This document shows, one piece after another, positions 23,271 to 36,588 of a stretch of 64,000 bases of DNA. The position numbers were made by a program, and so were the translations under genes. The first letter of the stretch is position 1, and the number at the start of each line of letters is the position of its first letter. Source of the stretch: Favolaschia claudopus (lineage: Eukaryota; Basidiomycota; Agaricomycetes; Agaricales; Mycenaceae); the NCBI GenBank assembly GCA_037176885.1, contig JAWWNJ010000083.1:434001-498000 (forward strand), written 5' to 3'. The notes under the pieces are model-generated. The model had not been told where the DNA came from. It searched no databases and was given only the letters and a program-made list of their open reading frames with translations.

Positions 23271-23537
23271 GGAGGTTAAGGCGTAAGAGACGGGGATCAC
23301 AGCGTGACAATCGACCTTTGGCTCGGACTGTGACGGCGAAGAAATGAAATCTATATTACTGTGAACCAGGTAGATAAAAAGTTACGCATTCTACAACTCG
23401 GATACTAAGGCTACAGCAATGCGAGCATGATACATTTTGTTCTCTTTTCTCTACAGTATTTATAACTTCATTGACTCTCTGAAACGATGATTTCAAGTTA
23501 GAATCCAGACCGATTCAATAGATGGCCAACGCACCAT

Positions 23538-26500
23538 TCACTGACACCACTTGCGCGCATTTTGGAACATCTGGAACCACGGACCAATATTCTTCCACTC
23601 ACGAGCCAGCGACGGCGGATACCAGCTATTGCTCTCAAGGGTAACGACTCGTTCGGGATGAGGCATCAAGGCGAGTACGCGACCATCGGGGGTTTGTACG
23701 CCAGTGATAGCCCCAGGACTTCCGTTCGGATTCGCAGGATAGACTTCAGTCGGCAGGCCGTGTCCGTCGACGTAGCGAATCCCAACCAAACCCTGGGACT
23801 CGAGCGCTTGCCGATGATCTTGAGAAGTGAACGAGACACGGCCCTCGCCATGAGCAACAGCGATAGGCAACTTGGAGCCCGCCATATCCCGCAGAAACAC
23901 CGATCTCTGAGTGACCTCGCTATCCACCACCTCGACCATGGCAACACGCCCTTCGAAGCGCTCGCTCCTGTTCGGCTTGAAATCAGGCCAATCTTTTGCA
24001 CCAGGAACAATTTCTCTGAGGTGGCTGAGGAACTGACATCCATTGCAGACCGCCAGAGTGAAGGTATCATCCCGCTTAAAGAACTCGGAGAATTCATCCC
24101 GCGCAATCGTATTAAGCAGAACTGAATGCGCCCAGCCCTTCCCCGCGCCGAGTACATCTCCGTATGAGAACCCACCACAGGCAGCAAGCCCACGGAAGTC
24201 GCCCAGATGAGCCGCCCCGCTAAGGATGTCGCTCATATGCACATCGACCGCGTCGAACCCAGCGGCAGAGAAAGCCCAGGCCATCTCGACGTGCCCATTC
24301 ACACCCTGTTCCCGAAGGATCGCCACCTTGGGACGCCGGAAGTAGCTGCGAGACGGAGAGTAGCTGAACTTGAGGTCGTAGTATAGCGCGGTCGACGATG
24401 ATTCAGCAATACGGTCAAACTCCTCCTTCGCCGCCGCAGCGTCGTCCCGCCGGCACTGCATCTTGAAGGATGTTTCTGCCCACATCTGCTGCAGGTTCTG
24501 ACGCGTGGAGTTGTAGAGAATTTCTTCGCCGTGGACGATGACGAAAGACTGGTCAGACGGGGAGCTGTTGACTTGACCGATAACATGGATCAACGAAGCG
24601 GGGAAACCAGCGTTCGCAAACGAATGAGTCAGTTTTTGCAAGTCAACCTCTCGAATCTGAATGACGGCACCGAGCTCTTCGTTGAATAGGAGGGCATTGG
24701 GATGCGCGTTGCTGCGAAGGGAATCGAGCGAGATGCGCACACCAACATGGCCTGCAAACGACATCTCTGCGATCGTGGTGAAAAGTCCTCCGTCAGACCG
24801 GTCGTGGTACGCGAGAATGAGGTCAGGCTCCGCTTCCCTGATATTTTGGCAAGCCTGGAAAAAGCTTTTCAGCAGAGCAGGATCGTCCACATCCGGCGCC
24901 TCGTCGCCAATCTCCTTGAACACCTGCGCCAACGCTGACCCCCCAAGCCTCGCCCGTCCATCCGCGATATCCAAAAACACGAGAATGGTCGGTCCCCCCG
25001 CCTCGGTCGACAACTGCGGCGTCCACGTCCTCCCCACATCCTCCACCGGTGCGAACGCCGTAACAATCAACGACAGCGGCGAGCTAACCTCCCTCTGTTC
25101 CGCCCCTTCCCGCCACTTCATCGACATCGACATCGAATCCTTCCCGACGGGAATCCCAATCCCAAGCGCCGGACACAGCTCCATCCCAACAGCTCTGACA
25201 GCCGCATAAAGCGCCGCGCCTTCACCCTCCTTCGACGCAGCGGACATCCAATTCGCGCTGAGCTTCACACGCGCGATGTCCTTGCCTACAAAGGCCGGGG
25301 CGAGGTTGGTGAGCGACTCGGCGACGGCCATACGCGCGGAGGCGGCGGGGTTGACGAGGGCGATTGGTGTGCGTTCGCCCATGGCCATCGCCTCTCCGTA
25401 TAGAGCTTCGAATCCGTAGGAAGCACGAGTGACTGCGACATCAGCTACGGGAACCTGCCATGGACCGACCATTTGGTCGCGGGTGACGAGGCCAGTGATA
25501 GATCGGTCTCCGATGGTGATGAGGAATGACTTAGACGCGACTGATGGGAGGTGAAGGACACGGTGGACGGCTTGGGCGAAGCGATCGCTGGGTGTCTGAG
25601 TATCGGTGAAGTACGAAGCCAAACTCGGGTCAAACGGAACGCGATGAGGCGATAATGTGGTCGCTGTTCTCGACATCTTTGGTGGTTTCCCGAAAAGCGT
25701 AGACATGGAAAGGCGAATCACGTCTCGAGTGAGGAGCCGATCAGTGACTATTAGGTCTTGTTCCTGCGTTGCGACACCAACGATGGAGAACGGACATCGC
25801 TCTCGGATAGCGATAGCCTCAAAGTCGTCTATCTGATCTGGCGCAATCGCGAGGACGTAGCGCTCCTGGCTCTCGTTGCACCAGATTTCCATAGGCGACA
25901 TGGACGAATCCGCAACCAGGACATCGCGGATCTCGAAGATGGCTCCAAGACCGGAATCATGGACGAGCTCAGGCAGTGCGTTGGAAAGTCCACCGGCACC
26001 CACATCGTGGATGCTCTGAATCGGGTTTTCTTCGCCCAGATTGATACACGTATCGATGACCTGCTGGCACCGACGCTGCATCTCAGGGTTATCCCGCTGC
26101 ACTGAAGCAAAGTCCAATTCAGCAGAACTCGCCCCGGACACCTGGCTCGACGCCGCCCCGCCCCCGAGGCCAATCAGGAGCCCAGGACCACCAAGAACGA
26201 CGATCTTGGCACCGGGCGAAATACGATCCTTCATTGAAAACTGCGGCCTTACGTTCCCATACCCTCCCGCAATCATGATGGGCTTGTGGTACCCCCGAAC
26301 CTCCTTCTCATCCTCCGTGACAGGTACACGTTCTGAAAACGTGCGGAAGTACCCTGCGAGCGCCGGCCGGCCGAATTCGTTGTTGAAGGCGCTAGCACCC
26401 AAGGGGCCCTCGATCATGATGTCGAGCGCGGAGGCAATGTGCGCGGGGCGACCGAAATCAGTCTCCCAGGGCTGCTCGAAGTCGGGAATGAGGAGATTCG

Positions 26501-27548
26501 AGACGGTGAACCCTGCCAACCCTGCTTTCGGCTTGGACCCCCGCCCGACAGCACCTTCATCGCGGATTTCGCCACCGGAGCCAGTGGCTGCACCGGGGTA
26601 GGGGGAGACGGCTGTGGGGTGGTTGTGCGTCTCGACTTTGATGAGAATGGGGGTCTCTTCGTCGTGCGACTCGTACAAGTTACCAGGACCCGGGCGAACA
26701 GCGAACCGCGGGGCACGGTGACCTTGGAGAACGGCCGCGTTGTCCGAGTAGGCGGAAATCGTGTTCGCGCCGCTGAGCTTTTCGGTGTTGCGGATCATCT
26801 CGAAGAGAGAGGAGTCCGCCGCTTGAGAATCTATCGTCCAGGACGCGTTGAATATTTTGTGACGACAGTGCTCCGAATTGACTTGTGCGAACATGAAGAG
26901 CTCTGCGTCGGTGGGGTTGCGGCCTGAACTCGCATAAGACTCCACGAGATAGTCGATCTCGTCCGCCGCAAGAGCAAGCCCGAGCTCTTTGTTGGCAGAT
27001 ACGAGACTTTCTCCTTCGCTGACATTGACAATTCGCAAAGGCTTGGGGGCACGGTGTGCAAACAAAAGCTGCTCATCTGTCAGCTCCAGTTGAACGACCT
27101 GCGTCATGCGATCATGAATCAGTGACGAAAAGGAGCGGACATGCTCTTCCGTCAGGGTCTGATTGTCCGTAGTCGTGAAAACAAAGGCAATTCCCCGCTC
27201 CAATCGTTCTACGAAAGCAGATAGATTGCAGATAATCGAGATATCTGTTGCTTTGCTGGACCAGGGAGAGATGGACCCTGGCCTAGGTGTGACATAGACA
27301 ATTTGGTGCGTCTGGTCCACTTCGAGTAGCTTGAGGTCATCTCCATAAGCTAGAAGATTATCCAGAGCACATCGAGGCGGTGAGTTGGAATCCGAGAGAG
27401 TTTTCTCGGAGTCCAGAGAGGTGCCTTTTACTAGATGAATCCAGATCGCATCGACAGACTCTACAAAGGTGCATTTTTTCTGGATGTCCCGTAGATAAGC
27501 GTCGCGTTTCGGTTTCGAAAGAGCGGAGAGACCCCGTAGAACCAGCAT
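23538..27548 (-). CDS. ADE6: phosphoribosylformylglycinamidine synthase
   Basis: Intronless, 1336 aa from the ATG of [16 protein letters not shown], almost exactly the usual eukaryotic length. It carries out the fourth step of purine synthesis, converting FGAR plus glutamine and ATP to FGAM in the cytosol. The order is an N-terminal PurS-like domain, a linker, two PurM-like halves ([19 protein letters not shown] in the first, near residue 300) and a C-terminal class I glutamine amidotransferase domain from about residue 1065 ([20 protein letters not shown]). In the latter, AVCNGCQ holds the nucleophilic cysteine and MPHPERV the histidine and glutamate of the catalytic triad. The frame is open further upstream but without an ATG. 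No defect is seen. Confidence 0.97.
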   Translation of the reverse strand: MLVLRGLSALSKPKRDAYLRDIQKKCTFVESVDAIWIHLVKGTSLDSEKTLSDSNSPPRCALDNLLAYGDDLKLLEVDQTHQIVYVTPRPGSISPWSSKATDISIICNLSAFVERLERGIAFVFTTTDNQTLTEEHVRSFSSLIHDRMTQVVQLELTDEQLLFAHRAPKPLRIVNVSEGESLVSANKELGLALAADEIDYLVESYASSGRNPTDAELFMFAQVNSEHCRHKIFNASWTIDSQAADSSLFEMIRNTEKLSGANTISAYSDNAAVLQGHRAPRFAVRPGPGNLYESHDEETPILIKVETHNHPTAVSPYPGAATGSGGEIRDEGAVGRGSKPKAGLAGFTVSNLLIPDFEQPWETDFGRPAHIASALDIMIEGPLGASAFNNEFGRPALAGYFRTFSERVPVTEDEKEVRGYHKPIMIAGGYGNVRPQFSMKDRISPGAKIVVLGGPGLLIGLGGGAASSQVSGASSAELDFASVQRDNPEMQRRCQQVIDTCINLGEENPIQSIHDVGAGGLSNALPELVHDSGLGAIFEIRDVLVADSSMSPMEIWCNESQERYVLAIAPDQIDDFEAIAIRERCPFSIVGVATQEQDLIVTDRLLTRDVIRLSMSTLFGKPPKMSRTATTLSPHRVPFDPSLASYFTDTQTPSDRFAQAVHRVLHLPSVASKSFLITIGDRSITGLVTRDQMVGPWQVPVADVAVTRASYGFEALYGEAMAMGERTPIALVNPAASARMAVAESLTNLAPAFVGKDIARVKLSANWMSAASKEGEGAALYAAVRAVGMELCPALGIGIPVGKDSMSMSMKWREGAEQREVSSPLSLIVTAFAPVEDVGRTWTPQLSTEAGGPTILVFLDIADGRARLGGSALAQVFKEIGDEAPDVDDPALLKSFFQACQNIREAEPDLILAYHDRSDGGLFTTIAEMSFAGHVGVRISLDSLRSNAHPNALLFNEELGAVIQIREVDLQKLTHSFANAGFPASLIHVIGQVNSSPSDQSFVIVHGEEILYNSTRQNLQQMWAETSFKMQCRRDDAAAAKEEFDRIAESSSTALYYDLKFSYSPSRSYFRRPKVAILREQGVNGHVEMAWAFSAAGFDAVDVHMSDILSGAAHLGDFRGLAACGGFSYGDVLGAGKGWAHSVLLNTIARDEFSEFFKRDDTFTLAVCNGCQFLSHLREIVPGAKDWPDFKPNRSERFEGRVAMVEVVDSEVTQRSVFLRDMAGSKLPIAVAHGEGRVSFTSQDHRQALESQGLVGIRYVDGHGLPTEVYPANPNGSPGAITGVQTPDGRVLALMPHPERVVTLESNSWYPPSLAREWKNIGPWFQMFQNARKWCQ

Positions 27549-28382
27549 ACTGGAGAGGAATGAGACATATGGACTTGTGGAAACGCGTTCACATACGCGG
27601 TCCAACTAGAAATGCGGAAAAACTTAGCAGACGAAGATACTGCGACAACGAAAGTGTTTTGATCACGTACTTGGTATTGAGCCCTTCTTAGCGCTAAAAT
27701 AAGGTCTCTTATGACAGTGATACTCCTTGTCGTAGCTCAATCTCGTGAACTAGGGCTAGGGCGGCAAGAGAGTCAAGACCAAGTCCGCAAAAGGAAATAG
27801 TGTTGGCGTGACCAAGTGTGACTGTGATATGCAGGAAACAAACTACTGTACCACCACAATTGTCGGCCGTTTTCGATGAATGAAGCCCTGCAACCTCTGG
27901 GTCAGGGATGGTTACACCCCAAACCTGCATGATCAGCTGGAATCTAAGTAACTATATTCGTCTCAGGACCAATTCAGTCGTCAAGTCTCAAATCGCTGAG
28001 TGACACTTCAAGACTTGGTCCTGGTCTGAGTTCGGTGCAAGTTCGGTGCCTAGATTCAAGTATGTTAATCAAAACCTATTTGCGACATGCCATTACGACG
28101 GCCGCTCCGAAATGCGAGGTTCGCCGATGTTCCAAAATCATGACTGCTTTACTTGCCACGACTCGTCTTAGGTACTGTTCTATCACGGCTCATCTCCCGG
28201 CTTCGTATCGTGGAATTGACGCCCGTATCCTAGGCTGTCAGGAAACTGACAGCACACGTTAACAGCAATTTGGAATTCGGGACTCTTTGAGTCGGAGTCT
28301 TTCTTCCTGTGTAGCAACCATCTTGTTGGAGCTTCGAATACGAGTATATGGAGCACTATTATATTTCTTTCCTCTTCCCTGC
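27549..28382. other. divergent promoter region, purine gene / kinase gene
   Basis: About 830 bp between the divergent FGAM synthase and kinase genes. A 73-codon ATG frame lies on the minus strand at 27709-27930; its GLGLDSLAALALVHEIE segment resembles a phosphopantetheine attachment site, but the rest does not look like a carrier domain. No other gene is seen. Confidence 0.4.
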
Positions 28383-31300
28383 ATGGCGCGCCCTGGATCT
28401 CTCTCCTCTTCCGACGCTGGTCATTACTTTTCCATCAGCCGCAAGGATGCTGAAGACTGGATTTCGAATTGGCAGTCTACATTGAAGCGCAGACGTACCC
28501 TCAGCAGCAGAAGCAGCAGAGCGCGGATGTCACCCCAGGAATCTTCCACCGCCAATCGAGAGTCTGCAGGTGGCCGTGAAAACGTCGACGTTGTCTCCGA
28601 TGACGCCCTCTCTTCAATTCTCAATCGGAATGGATCCTCCATTGGCTCAGATTCCGATGAGTCTCGCCCTAATGTCGACTCACAAGAATTCTCTTTCGCC
28701 GATTCGCGTCAAGGACCAAAGGAGTCTTTCACCGGGGACGACATAAACTGTCTAAACAGTCTAACAGCTTACAGTGCTATCGAGATTTGGAATGTCGACA
28801 TGCGGCTCACACTGTTGTGGTGCTTTGCGTTCGAGGCACGTTTCCGCAGGCGCGGACCCGCACTTGAGCTGTGGTTGGCCATCATCTCAGGCTCCCGAGA
28901 ACGGATAAATTGGGGGATGTGGGAAGACGGTGATGAAGCTTGGCTGCGCGACATGATAAGTGATCACACTATGATGCATCGATTTCAAGTCGCCACACTC
29001 AAGCTTTCATCTGCTGACTGGATGCGAGCGCGCGACGCACTCGCCAGTCGAGCTTCTCTTCCTGAACAATCCAATCCTCTCCGAGGCTGGTCGAGAGAGC
29101 ATCGTGTACTCCGAATCGCCTGGTGTGCTCTCACCGACAGTGTTCTATGCAGCGAATATCCAGATCTCATGCATCACATCGACTGTTGGAATTATTACAC
29201 TTGTCCATTTCGATCTTCCAACGACCAGAATATGAAACTACGATTACACGATTCACCCGGGTGCCTCTTTTCGTCGTGTAAAATCGGTGTATGGGAGTGG
29301 TTCAAATCTGCCATTCTGGACTACGACCCGACACGAATTGGTGACATAATAGGATGCTGTGATAACTGTATCAGCAGGTACGACTTAGCTGTATGTTGCT
29401 TGAATGGGAAACCTACTCAAATTTGTTGAATCATCTTCACACAGAGCTTTTTCTGCCCTCCGCAGTTCACGCCCAACGAGTGAAATCAAAGAGCCTGCCA
29501 TATGGTCTGTGATAATCTGGGTAGCCTTTCAGCTGCAGACATTGGCATCTTCGTCGGCTTCCACAGCAGAAAAGATGAACGCACTGCTTGACTTGATCCA
29601 ATCCGAGTCGGATGCATGCCGGAGTTTATGGACATGGGATGACGTAGACCAGCAGCTCTTACACCAAAACCTCGTTTCGCGTTGCCTCCACGCATCGTCC
29701 TGGATTGACCGTTATCCTCCATCGTGGAAGGTCCACATTGCTCAACTTGCATCGAACGACTGGGCCAAACTTGAACTTGCTACCCGCCACTCGCAGCGCT
29801 CCCGGGATCCCTCTCTCGTAGAATATGACACCACCATCCGTATTGGTGCAATGGTCGCCTGGGCATCGTCTTGCTTGAAATCAAACAGCCAAGAAGCTGC
29901 CATGGAGGTTCTTCTTTCGCTGGAGATGTTGTTGCCTCAGGGCTTCGACAAGCTTGGATTTTTGCGCTGTCTGACCGAGCAGCGTATTCCACTCCGCACT
30001 CGTCATTACGAACTCAATCTCGGTCCTGAGACCGTCGATTGGCATCATCCGCACAGATGGCTCAAAATTAATCGAGACAACCTGCGTACCAACGTACTGA
30101 ATAATCCAGAAGCACTTTCGCTTCTTCATGTCGCCGAAAATGTGTATATGGTTCACTGTCTTGACCAGGCACTTCCATTGGTTGGGTTTCGTCTGCAAGT
30201 TTAGACCGGCCACTGACTCTCGTTGATAGCGTTTCATGTCTTCTGTATTTGGTTGTCTTTTACGCAAGTTTGGCCTGCAGAACGATGGGTACAGTCCCCA
30301 AGCATTTCTCAGCCAGGAGATTGCTCATAATTTGTGCCAGGCGGTTGAATCAGTTTCGATCCTGGATCAATGTCTTGAAGACGTGGGATACAAAGACTTG
30401 CCTGGTCAATTTTCACTCGGTACTGGCGACTACGTTTGAATTCTCCAAATCGATTGAGGTAGGTCGCTCTTTCAGTTTCGACTGCAATGTTTTCAAGCAC
30501 CGTTTTAGAGCCATATTCTCCCAATGTCGCTGATCAATGTTGTAATACACACCGATATACGCTGCGTCTGCGCACAGCTAGCCAATATACTGCGGGATAA
30601 GATAGCATACAATGATTTTCTTGCATCACAGGATGACACCGCGCAGAAACTACTCGACCTGCTTCAAGACGTACGTAAATCTGATTCATTCTCAGAGAAT
30701 TGTTATGCTGAAATAAAAGTCCGACAGCTCCTGGATTATCCTCTTTTAGATGTCCGTGTTGGACCTATCATTCTGAAGGCTCTGCTAAAACTCTCTTCCA
30801 ACGCCGGAAGGCATCCACGATGTTTTTCTCTAGCCGATCGTCTTCAACTTTCCGATTTCCCTGCAGCTGCAGGGAGTTACGGTGATGTTTGGAAAGGCTC
30901 TTTACACGGTGCTACTGTATCGGTCAAAGTAATGCGAGTATATCAAGAGGCTGATGTGGAAGCCCTTCTGAAGGCACGAACGCAGTTCCTTCCGTTTTCT
31001 ACTACTCCTACACTAATTCGAAATCTTAGGAGTTCCACCGTGAAGCCCTCATCTGGCGCCAATTGTCACACCCTAATCTACTTCCATTCTTTGGTGCTTA
31101 TTATTTGCAAAATACAAAACGCCAACTGTGTCTTGTATCTCCTTGGATGGACAACGGCGACGTTTCTCGGTATCTAAAAAGTCACCCCGAGCAAATCAAC
31201 AGGCTGAGCTTGGTGATTTGGCTTTCAGTTACTTAATTTATTCCGATTTTCGTTGACTCTTACTTGCAGGTCCTTGATGTCGCGCTAGGCCTGGACCATC

Positions 31301-32033
31301 TGCACGGCCGCAAACTCGTCCATGGAGATTTGAAAGCGGTGCGCATACTGAAATATCACCAGGACAAGCGGGGATGACTCTATCCTGTAGATCAATGTTC
31401 TTGTAACTCGGTCGGGACGAGCTGTGCTGGCCGATTTCGGTCTTTCTTCCGTCACAGATTCTAAGATTCTTTTATCCACCTCCACAAAGGCGGCGGGCAC
31501 AATGCGGTGGCAGGCCCCCGAATTATTTCAAGGGAATCCTAATAGCTTTGCTTCTGACATGTACGCATTCTCATGTGTCTGTTACGAGGTATGTTCGGTG
31601 AAGAAGCAACCACGTATGGACGAAACTAATCATGATAACCAAGATTTTCACTGGTAACCTCCCATTTCACAGGCTCACTCCAGACGTTGCCGTCATGTAC
31701 AAGGTCATGCAAGGTGAACGGCCAGAACGATCTGCGAGTATCTCGGATGAGGTGTGGAGCCTCATGCAGGAATGTTGGAGTCAGTGTCCAGAGGATCGGC
31801 TGTCAGCTGAACAGGTCGTTTTTCGTTTGCGGAACCGTCCGATTGGTGCTGTTCCCACCAAATCCGCGATGGACTGGGACCCTTGGTTCACTTCTAAATT
31901 CCGTGCATCCTTGGAAGATCATACTCTTTTTCTATCATGTGGTACGATCGAGGATTGGTTGCAAGTCCGTCATTTCATCTGCTCAAATGAATATTCTCTC
32001 ACTTCATTCTTATATTTAGTTCACCCGATCTGA
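28383..32033 (+). CDS. protein kinase, TKL-like, with long unrecognised N-terminus
   Basis: Nine exons: 28383-29377, 29445-30185, 30230-30458, 30509-30670, 30728-30973, 31030-31212, 31270-31338, 31391-31588 and 31644-32033. They sum to 3213 nt, or 1070 aa. Residues 1-120 are Ser/Arg-rich; 130-740 have no recognised domain. The kinase domain is at about 750-1010: glycine loop GSYGDVWKG, VSVK lysine, HGDLK catalytic loop, DFGLSS, and QAPELF in the activation segment. All the key residues are present, with HGD for HRD as is common in the basidiomycete expansion of these kinases. The fifth intron (30974-31029) uses a GC donor. The second intron donor is weak, but only that choice keeps the frame. 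Substrate and pathway are unknown. A last intron near 31950 is possible and would change only a few terminal residues. Confidence 0.88.
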
Positions 32034-32476
32034 ACACAGCTATGGAATCCGACGCTCAGGACCAATTTTTTCCGCTAGATCTGCGATCCATCCAGATAGC
32101 TCACGATGAGAGGTTCGACTCTCAATCTGACTACCTCTACCCCTACCTATACGATATTATTAGAATCGATATCTCCACTTCCCATCTACAATTTATAATT
32201 CGCTACAAAATCTCTTCTGTCTCTCTCAATCCGTTGTATTAACACATCAAAACATGTACCGGCTTCTCATGAACGTTTACTGTGATCTGACAGAACTATG
32301 AGCAACTCTTCCAAGTCATGAGCGAAATCGAAAGCAAAGATATCCCACGCAGCCATTTGGCCGGCAAAGAAAGTTGAACCAAGGGCACGTGACTCAATGT
32401 TCAAAAAAAATCCAACCTCGCACAAAGACACGATAATTCCGGGAAGTGAACAAGCAAAATAGAGTGTCAATAACGA
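32034..32476. other. intergenic between converging genes
   Basis: Converging 3' flanks of the kinase and SDR genes, AT-rich. Nothing else recognised. Confidence 0.5.
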
Positions 32477-33726
32477 CTACTTAGTACTGTCTCCAAATAA
32501 TTTAAATAGCTCCACGCTGATGAGATCACATGCTGGGTCATTTTCCTCGAACATGTAAGTATCCGGAGGGTGAGCCCAAACATGATCTTGGCTGATTGAG
32601 AGAGCCTGACCATTAATGGTGCTGTCTCCCAGGAATTTCTGTGAAATATGCGCAAATAAGTGGTCAATTTTACTTGGGAAAGAGCGATCTAAATTACTTG
32701 AAATTGCTCAATAACGAGGTCTATGTTCGAAAGCAATTTGCGCTCTCGGAAAGGGACGAACAAAACGTCTGGAGCTATTGGAGTGTCTTGAACAGAGGTT
32801 CAGTTCGAAAGCACAAATAAAGGTAGGGCTTAAACGTACCAACTAGATTCGGGGAAACTTGGAATAGATCGAACATGAGCCAAAACGATCCTAGCCAACA
32901 ACTGATCACGCACCAGCATTAACCGTTATATTTTTCGTAGAGTAATATTGAGCTGCTGAGCGCATGAAATTGATAATCCCAGCCTTGGACGCGGCGTACA
33001 TCGGCATTGCTCTGGACGGGTAATACGCAAACACCGAAGCTGTAAGAATCAACTTTCCACGGAATCCCGACGGTCCGATTTCCTGCCTCTCAAAAGTTTG
33101 TAGCGCCAGAGCGGCGGTGTATAGTTGCCCGGTTAGATCGATATTAGCTGTTGCCAAGTCCGGCTTGACGATAGGGCGGGATGCTGCAGTTTCTGGATTG
33201 AACGGAGGTAGCCAAGGATGTTCAGCGATGCCGGCGTTCGCGAAAACTCGAGAGCAATTAGGATTAGGCGAAACAAAGAGATTGCGAGCCAACACACCAT
33301 AATCGATTCTCTTGAAACTTTGGACAGCTTTCTCAAATCCCGCAAGCTGATCTTCCCAGATTGTGGTGTCTGTCTTCACGAAGATAGCGACCCTAATTTA
33401 ACGATAATAGTGAGAATTGTGCGGCCTACTGTTCAAGACTGGTTCTCACATGCTCCCAGCCTTCTCATTCAATTCAGAAGCCAGTTTAGCGCCCACTTCG
33501 GCATTGAGATCGGCAATGATCACCAGCCCTCTTTAAAAGATTGAGGACGGCTTGGAATTCGAGGCTGAAAATGGGTATCACCCCTGGCCAACGAGTAACT
33601 CGACTAGAGCACGCCCGATTCCTGCTAGATTGTAAACCGCGAACCCGCCACATAGCAAGATAGCCGGCGCCTACCGGATGCAGCTCCCGTAACATACGAA
33701 ACTTCCCCGCGAGAGATTACTGGCAT
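32477..33726 (-). CDS. short-chain dehydrogenase/reductase (classical SDR)
   Basis: Eight exons on the minus strand: 33726-33675, 33621-33582, 33530-33450, 33392-33298, 33246-32914, 32857-32840, 32786-32698 and 32638-32477. They sum to 870 nt, or 289 aa, normal for a classical SDR. The cofactor motif TGAASGIG is assembled across the first intron, NAG lies at FANAGIAE, a catalytic serine is in LTASVFAY and the YAASK motif follows, so the active site looks complete. ADLNAE after the second strand suggests an acidic residue that would favour NAD(H). Exon 6 is only 18 nt, yet both its junctions agree in phase. The substrate cannot be predicted. It is the last ordinary gene before the tandem array. 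Confidence 0.9.
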
Positions 33727-34109
33727 AGATATTCTGAGGATGGAGGTGGAAGAGTAGAAGAGGGGCCAGAAGCAGCGCGGGTGCCGGTTTCTGCCTGCAT
33801 TTTAGCTGATATCAGAAGGAAATCTATTAACCCAAATGGATATAAGAACTCTATCTTGGACACACTGCATGCAAAGAACGCGTCTCCCGTCTGTTGGACT
33901 TCTAGTCACTGTAGTTCGGCGATTCATTGTCCCGCGATGAGTCTCACGGGCACGGAGACCTGACGAGACCGTTGAGTTATTCGAGGGCTGCCCTTTATAT
34001 GAAGCAAATGTGAAGGAGGGTACCTGGTGCCAATGCCATTGCCAGACGATCCTCGTGTTGTGTGAGAGTTCGAGACAAGTTGAATGTCACGTCGTGACGT
34101 GTGACTTAA
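33727..34109. other. SDR upstream region to the array border
   Basis: Unique sequence upstream of the SDR gene. It ends where similarity among the three tandem units begins (about 34,110). Confidence 0.5.
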
Positions 34110-34699
34110 TATTCCCACACTAACCCAAGCTTCCTTATTCCCACCGAAAGCGCTGGCGACGCACACTCGAAGGCTGCAGGAAGCGCCACCTGAGGAACCG
34201 TGGAATCAACTACTCCAGACTTGACAGACTTGACGACCTTCAGAATGAATTAATCTGCGAGTCCCAACTTCCTGAACATTGCTGGAGTGTCAAGGCACTT
34301 TAAGCACACGCCACGATCGGACTCCCAGCCACCTTCAAGTTTGGACCTTGAGGCTTGGCAAAGTTTTCATCCGAGTCGAAATCGGCAAGCAAAAAGTGTA
34401 GGCATTTATTCGGAAGGCGGGTTCAGGCTGAGTTCGAAGAGGCTACCTGGAGGCCGACCCTCAAGCACCCATAGTAGATGTGCACGTGGATCTTCGTTTC
34501 ATAGGTCAACATCGAGAACAGTACGGATGTTATCCACCTCGGGCGTGTGCGTAATTCATTATAGTTTCTCCGGCCGTACGGAGTTAAAATGGACCAGGCC
34601 AGGTTGCCGTCACTTGGCCTTCAAAATAAAAGGAAGGAAGCGCCGTCGACGGGGAAGACGTTCCTCTGCCCCCACACTTCACCCTGGAATCCAAAAAAT

Positions 34700-36588
34700 A
34701 TGTCGGACAGCGCCTCTGTTGCTGAATTTCTTCATGTTGTGAGCGTGGCGCAGGTGAGTCTCATTTTAGGCGATGTGCTTTCAGAGCCGCTGACTTTCAT
34801 TCAGACTTACATCGCCTGTGAGCGGTCCTGAACAATTGGCAGTGCTCAATCGCTCAGTGATTGTAGGCACGACTTCAATCCTGGTGTGGGACTGGCTCTC
34901 TTGTCTTCCTCAAGAGGTATTTTAAGTTGCCGGGCCGCTTCATTGGCGGAAATTTATTTTGTTTTCCTCCGCTTTTCTTTTTCAGTGGCGCTACATCTGG
35001 AAATCGGGGGGCGGTTGGAGCCCGGTCAAGGTTCTATACCTCTTGGTGCGATACTACACTCTGGTGGTTCTCGTAGGTGATTGCTTTTCTTCGTATATTC
35101 ATTACTTTTCGCTTTTCGCTTACCTTCATTCAGTAACGGATATATGTACGTCTTGTTATGAGCTGCCGTTCTTGGGCTCCATTCAACATGTTCGCTCTCA
35201 AAGGGTTCTTCGCCAGCTGGAGTGAAAGGTGAGCGCTCGCACACACACATGTCATGCGTCGCTCAACATCAGACAAGCTCCTGCGCGCAACATGTTCGCA
35301 TTCTACCCGGCATAGCAGTTATCATCGATCTGTCCGTCGAAATGGGTCAGCATTAAATTTAATCCATTCCTCGTCTTCATCCAGTTCTCACTCCACTGTA
35401 GTTCTGGCCATACGGTGAATCTCTTCTCTCCGATAAACAAGGGAAATTGGACCCACTGACCTCCGTCGATCAAGGGTGTACGCGCTCTACCAAACTAACA
35501 GGCGGATGGGAATATTCCTCGTGGTCCTTCTAGCCGCTTTCCTCGGCGTCATGGTCGCAGTCCCAATCCTCGCGTTCGATTGTGAGTAGGGGGCCGCCCC
35601 GCCTTGCTTCATTCACCCTGTCAAACCATGCATTTTTAGACACGAGACTTCCTTCGTGGCCCGGACCTTGTATTGGTGTGTGATTTACCGCTGTTAACGG
35701 CCGCCGTAGTATCTCTGTCTGACATGAACTCCGTTTCATTTCACAGTGACTGGCAAACCCTCCATCGCCGGACCGAAATTCATCATTGCATTTTACGCCT
35801 CTCCGATGTGAGTTAAATCAGTACATATATTATTTCTGGCGATAAACTGGCAACTCGCAGGGCGTTCGACATGGTGATGACCTTTCTCACAGTGTACAAA
35901 GTTATCGAACATAATCGCCGTGCGGGTTCGTCTTCGTTGATGAACCGAATTGTCCGTGATGGACTGTTGTATTTCTTTGCAATCACTTCGCTGAATCTGT
36001 GAGTGGACGTCTATCCTCCTGCTACTGTTAACCAATAAGGCTTTCAATAGATTGAATGTTGTATTTTTCATGTGAGATGCTCGATGCTCATCGATAACCT
36101 GATACTAAATCCCCGCAAGCCAACGCGACGAGCTTATCCAAGCCATAAACGCTCCCATGAGCATCCAACTCTCTAGTGTATTATGTTGCCGACTGTACGT
36201 CTACGTCTACAAACCCTATCTGATTTATCCCGGCTAACTCTGCGAAAGAATCCTCAATCTACGAGCCTCGAGCGACGCAAGACCCGGGGCCAAGAAATTC
36301 AGCAACACCCGAGGGGGCTGGGTCACCGACATTGCGCAAGAAACCGAGGAAATCGAAACCATACACTTTACCTCGCGATCGTGTATCAGCCCTCAGCCTC
36401 CTCCCCGCAACTCACAGCTTCCGCCGTCTAGCCAGGAAGGTGAATAATTTACACGTCTCTTAGAGCCATCGACTGATATGCTAGGTATCTTCGTACATTT
36501 TGAGCGCAATGTAGAGCGTGATGGCGATTCCTCCTCGAGTAAAACTCAGATTGAAAGTCCAACGCTGGACACGCTTCCACCTGTATAA
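34700..36588 (+). CDS. DUF6533 membrane protein, copy A
   Basis: Sixteen exons: 34700-34753, 34805-34817, 34867-34916, 34986-35076, 35134-35145, 35204-35228, 35278-35345, 35402-35414, 35475-35581, 35640-35675, 35747-35807, 35861-35998, 36051-36071, 36120-36194, 36249-36439 and 36485-36588. They sum to 1059 nt, or 352 aa, with every junction in phase. Family marks: VWDWLSCLPQE then WRYIWKSGGGWSPVKVLYLL and VRYYTLVVLV (the DUF6533 domain), a TM ending in VLAIRVYALYQTNRR, RDGLLYFFAITSLNLLNVV, and a hydrophilic tail. DUF6533 proteins are basidiomycete multi-pass, probably seven-TM, membrane proteins of unknown function. Four exons are 12-21 nt, and the gene has one intron per about 66 coding bases. 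The next copy differs mostly at silent positions. Confidence 0.85.
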
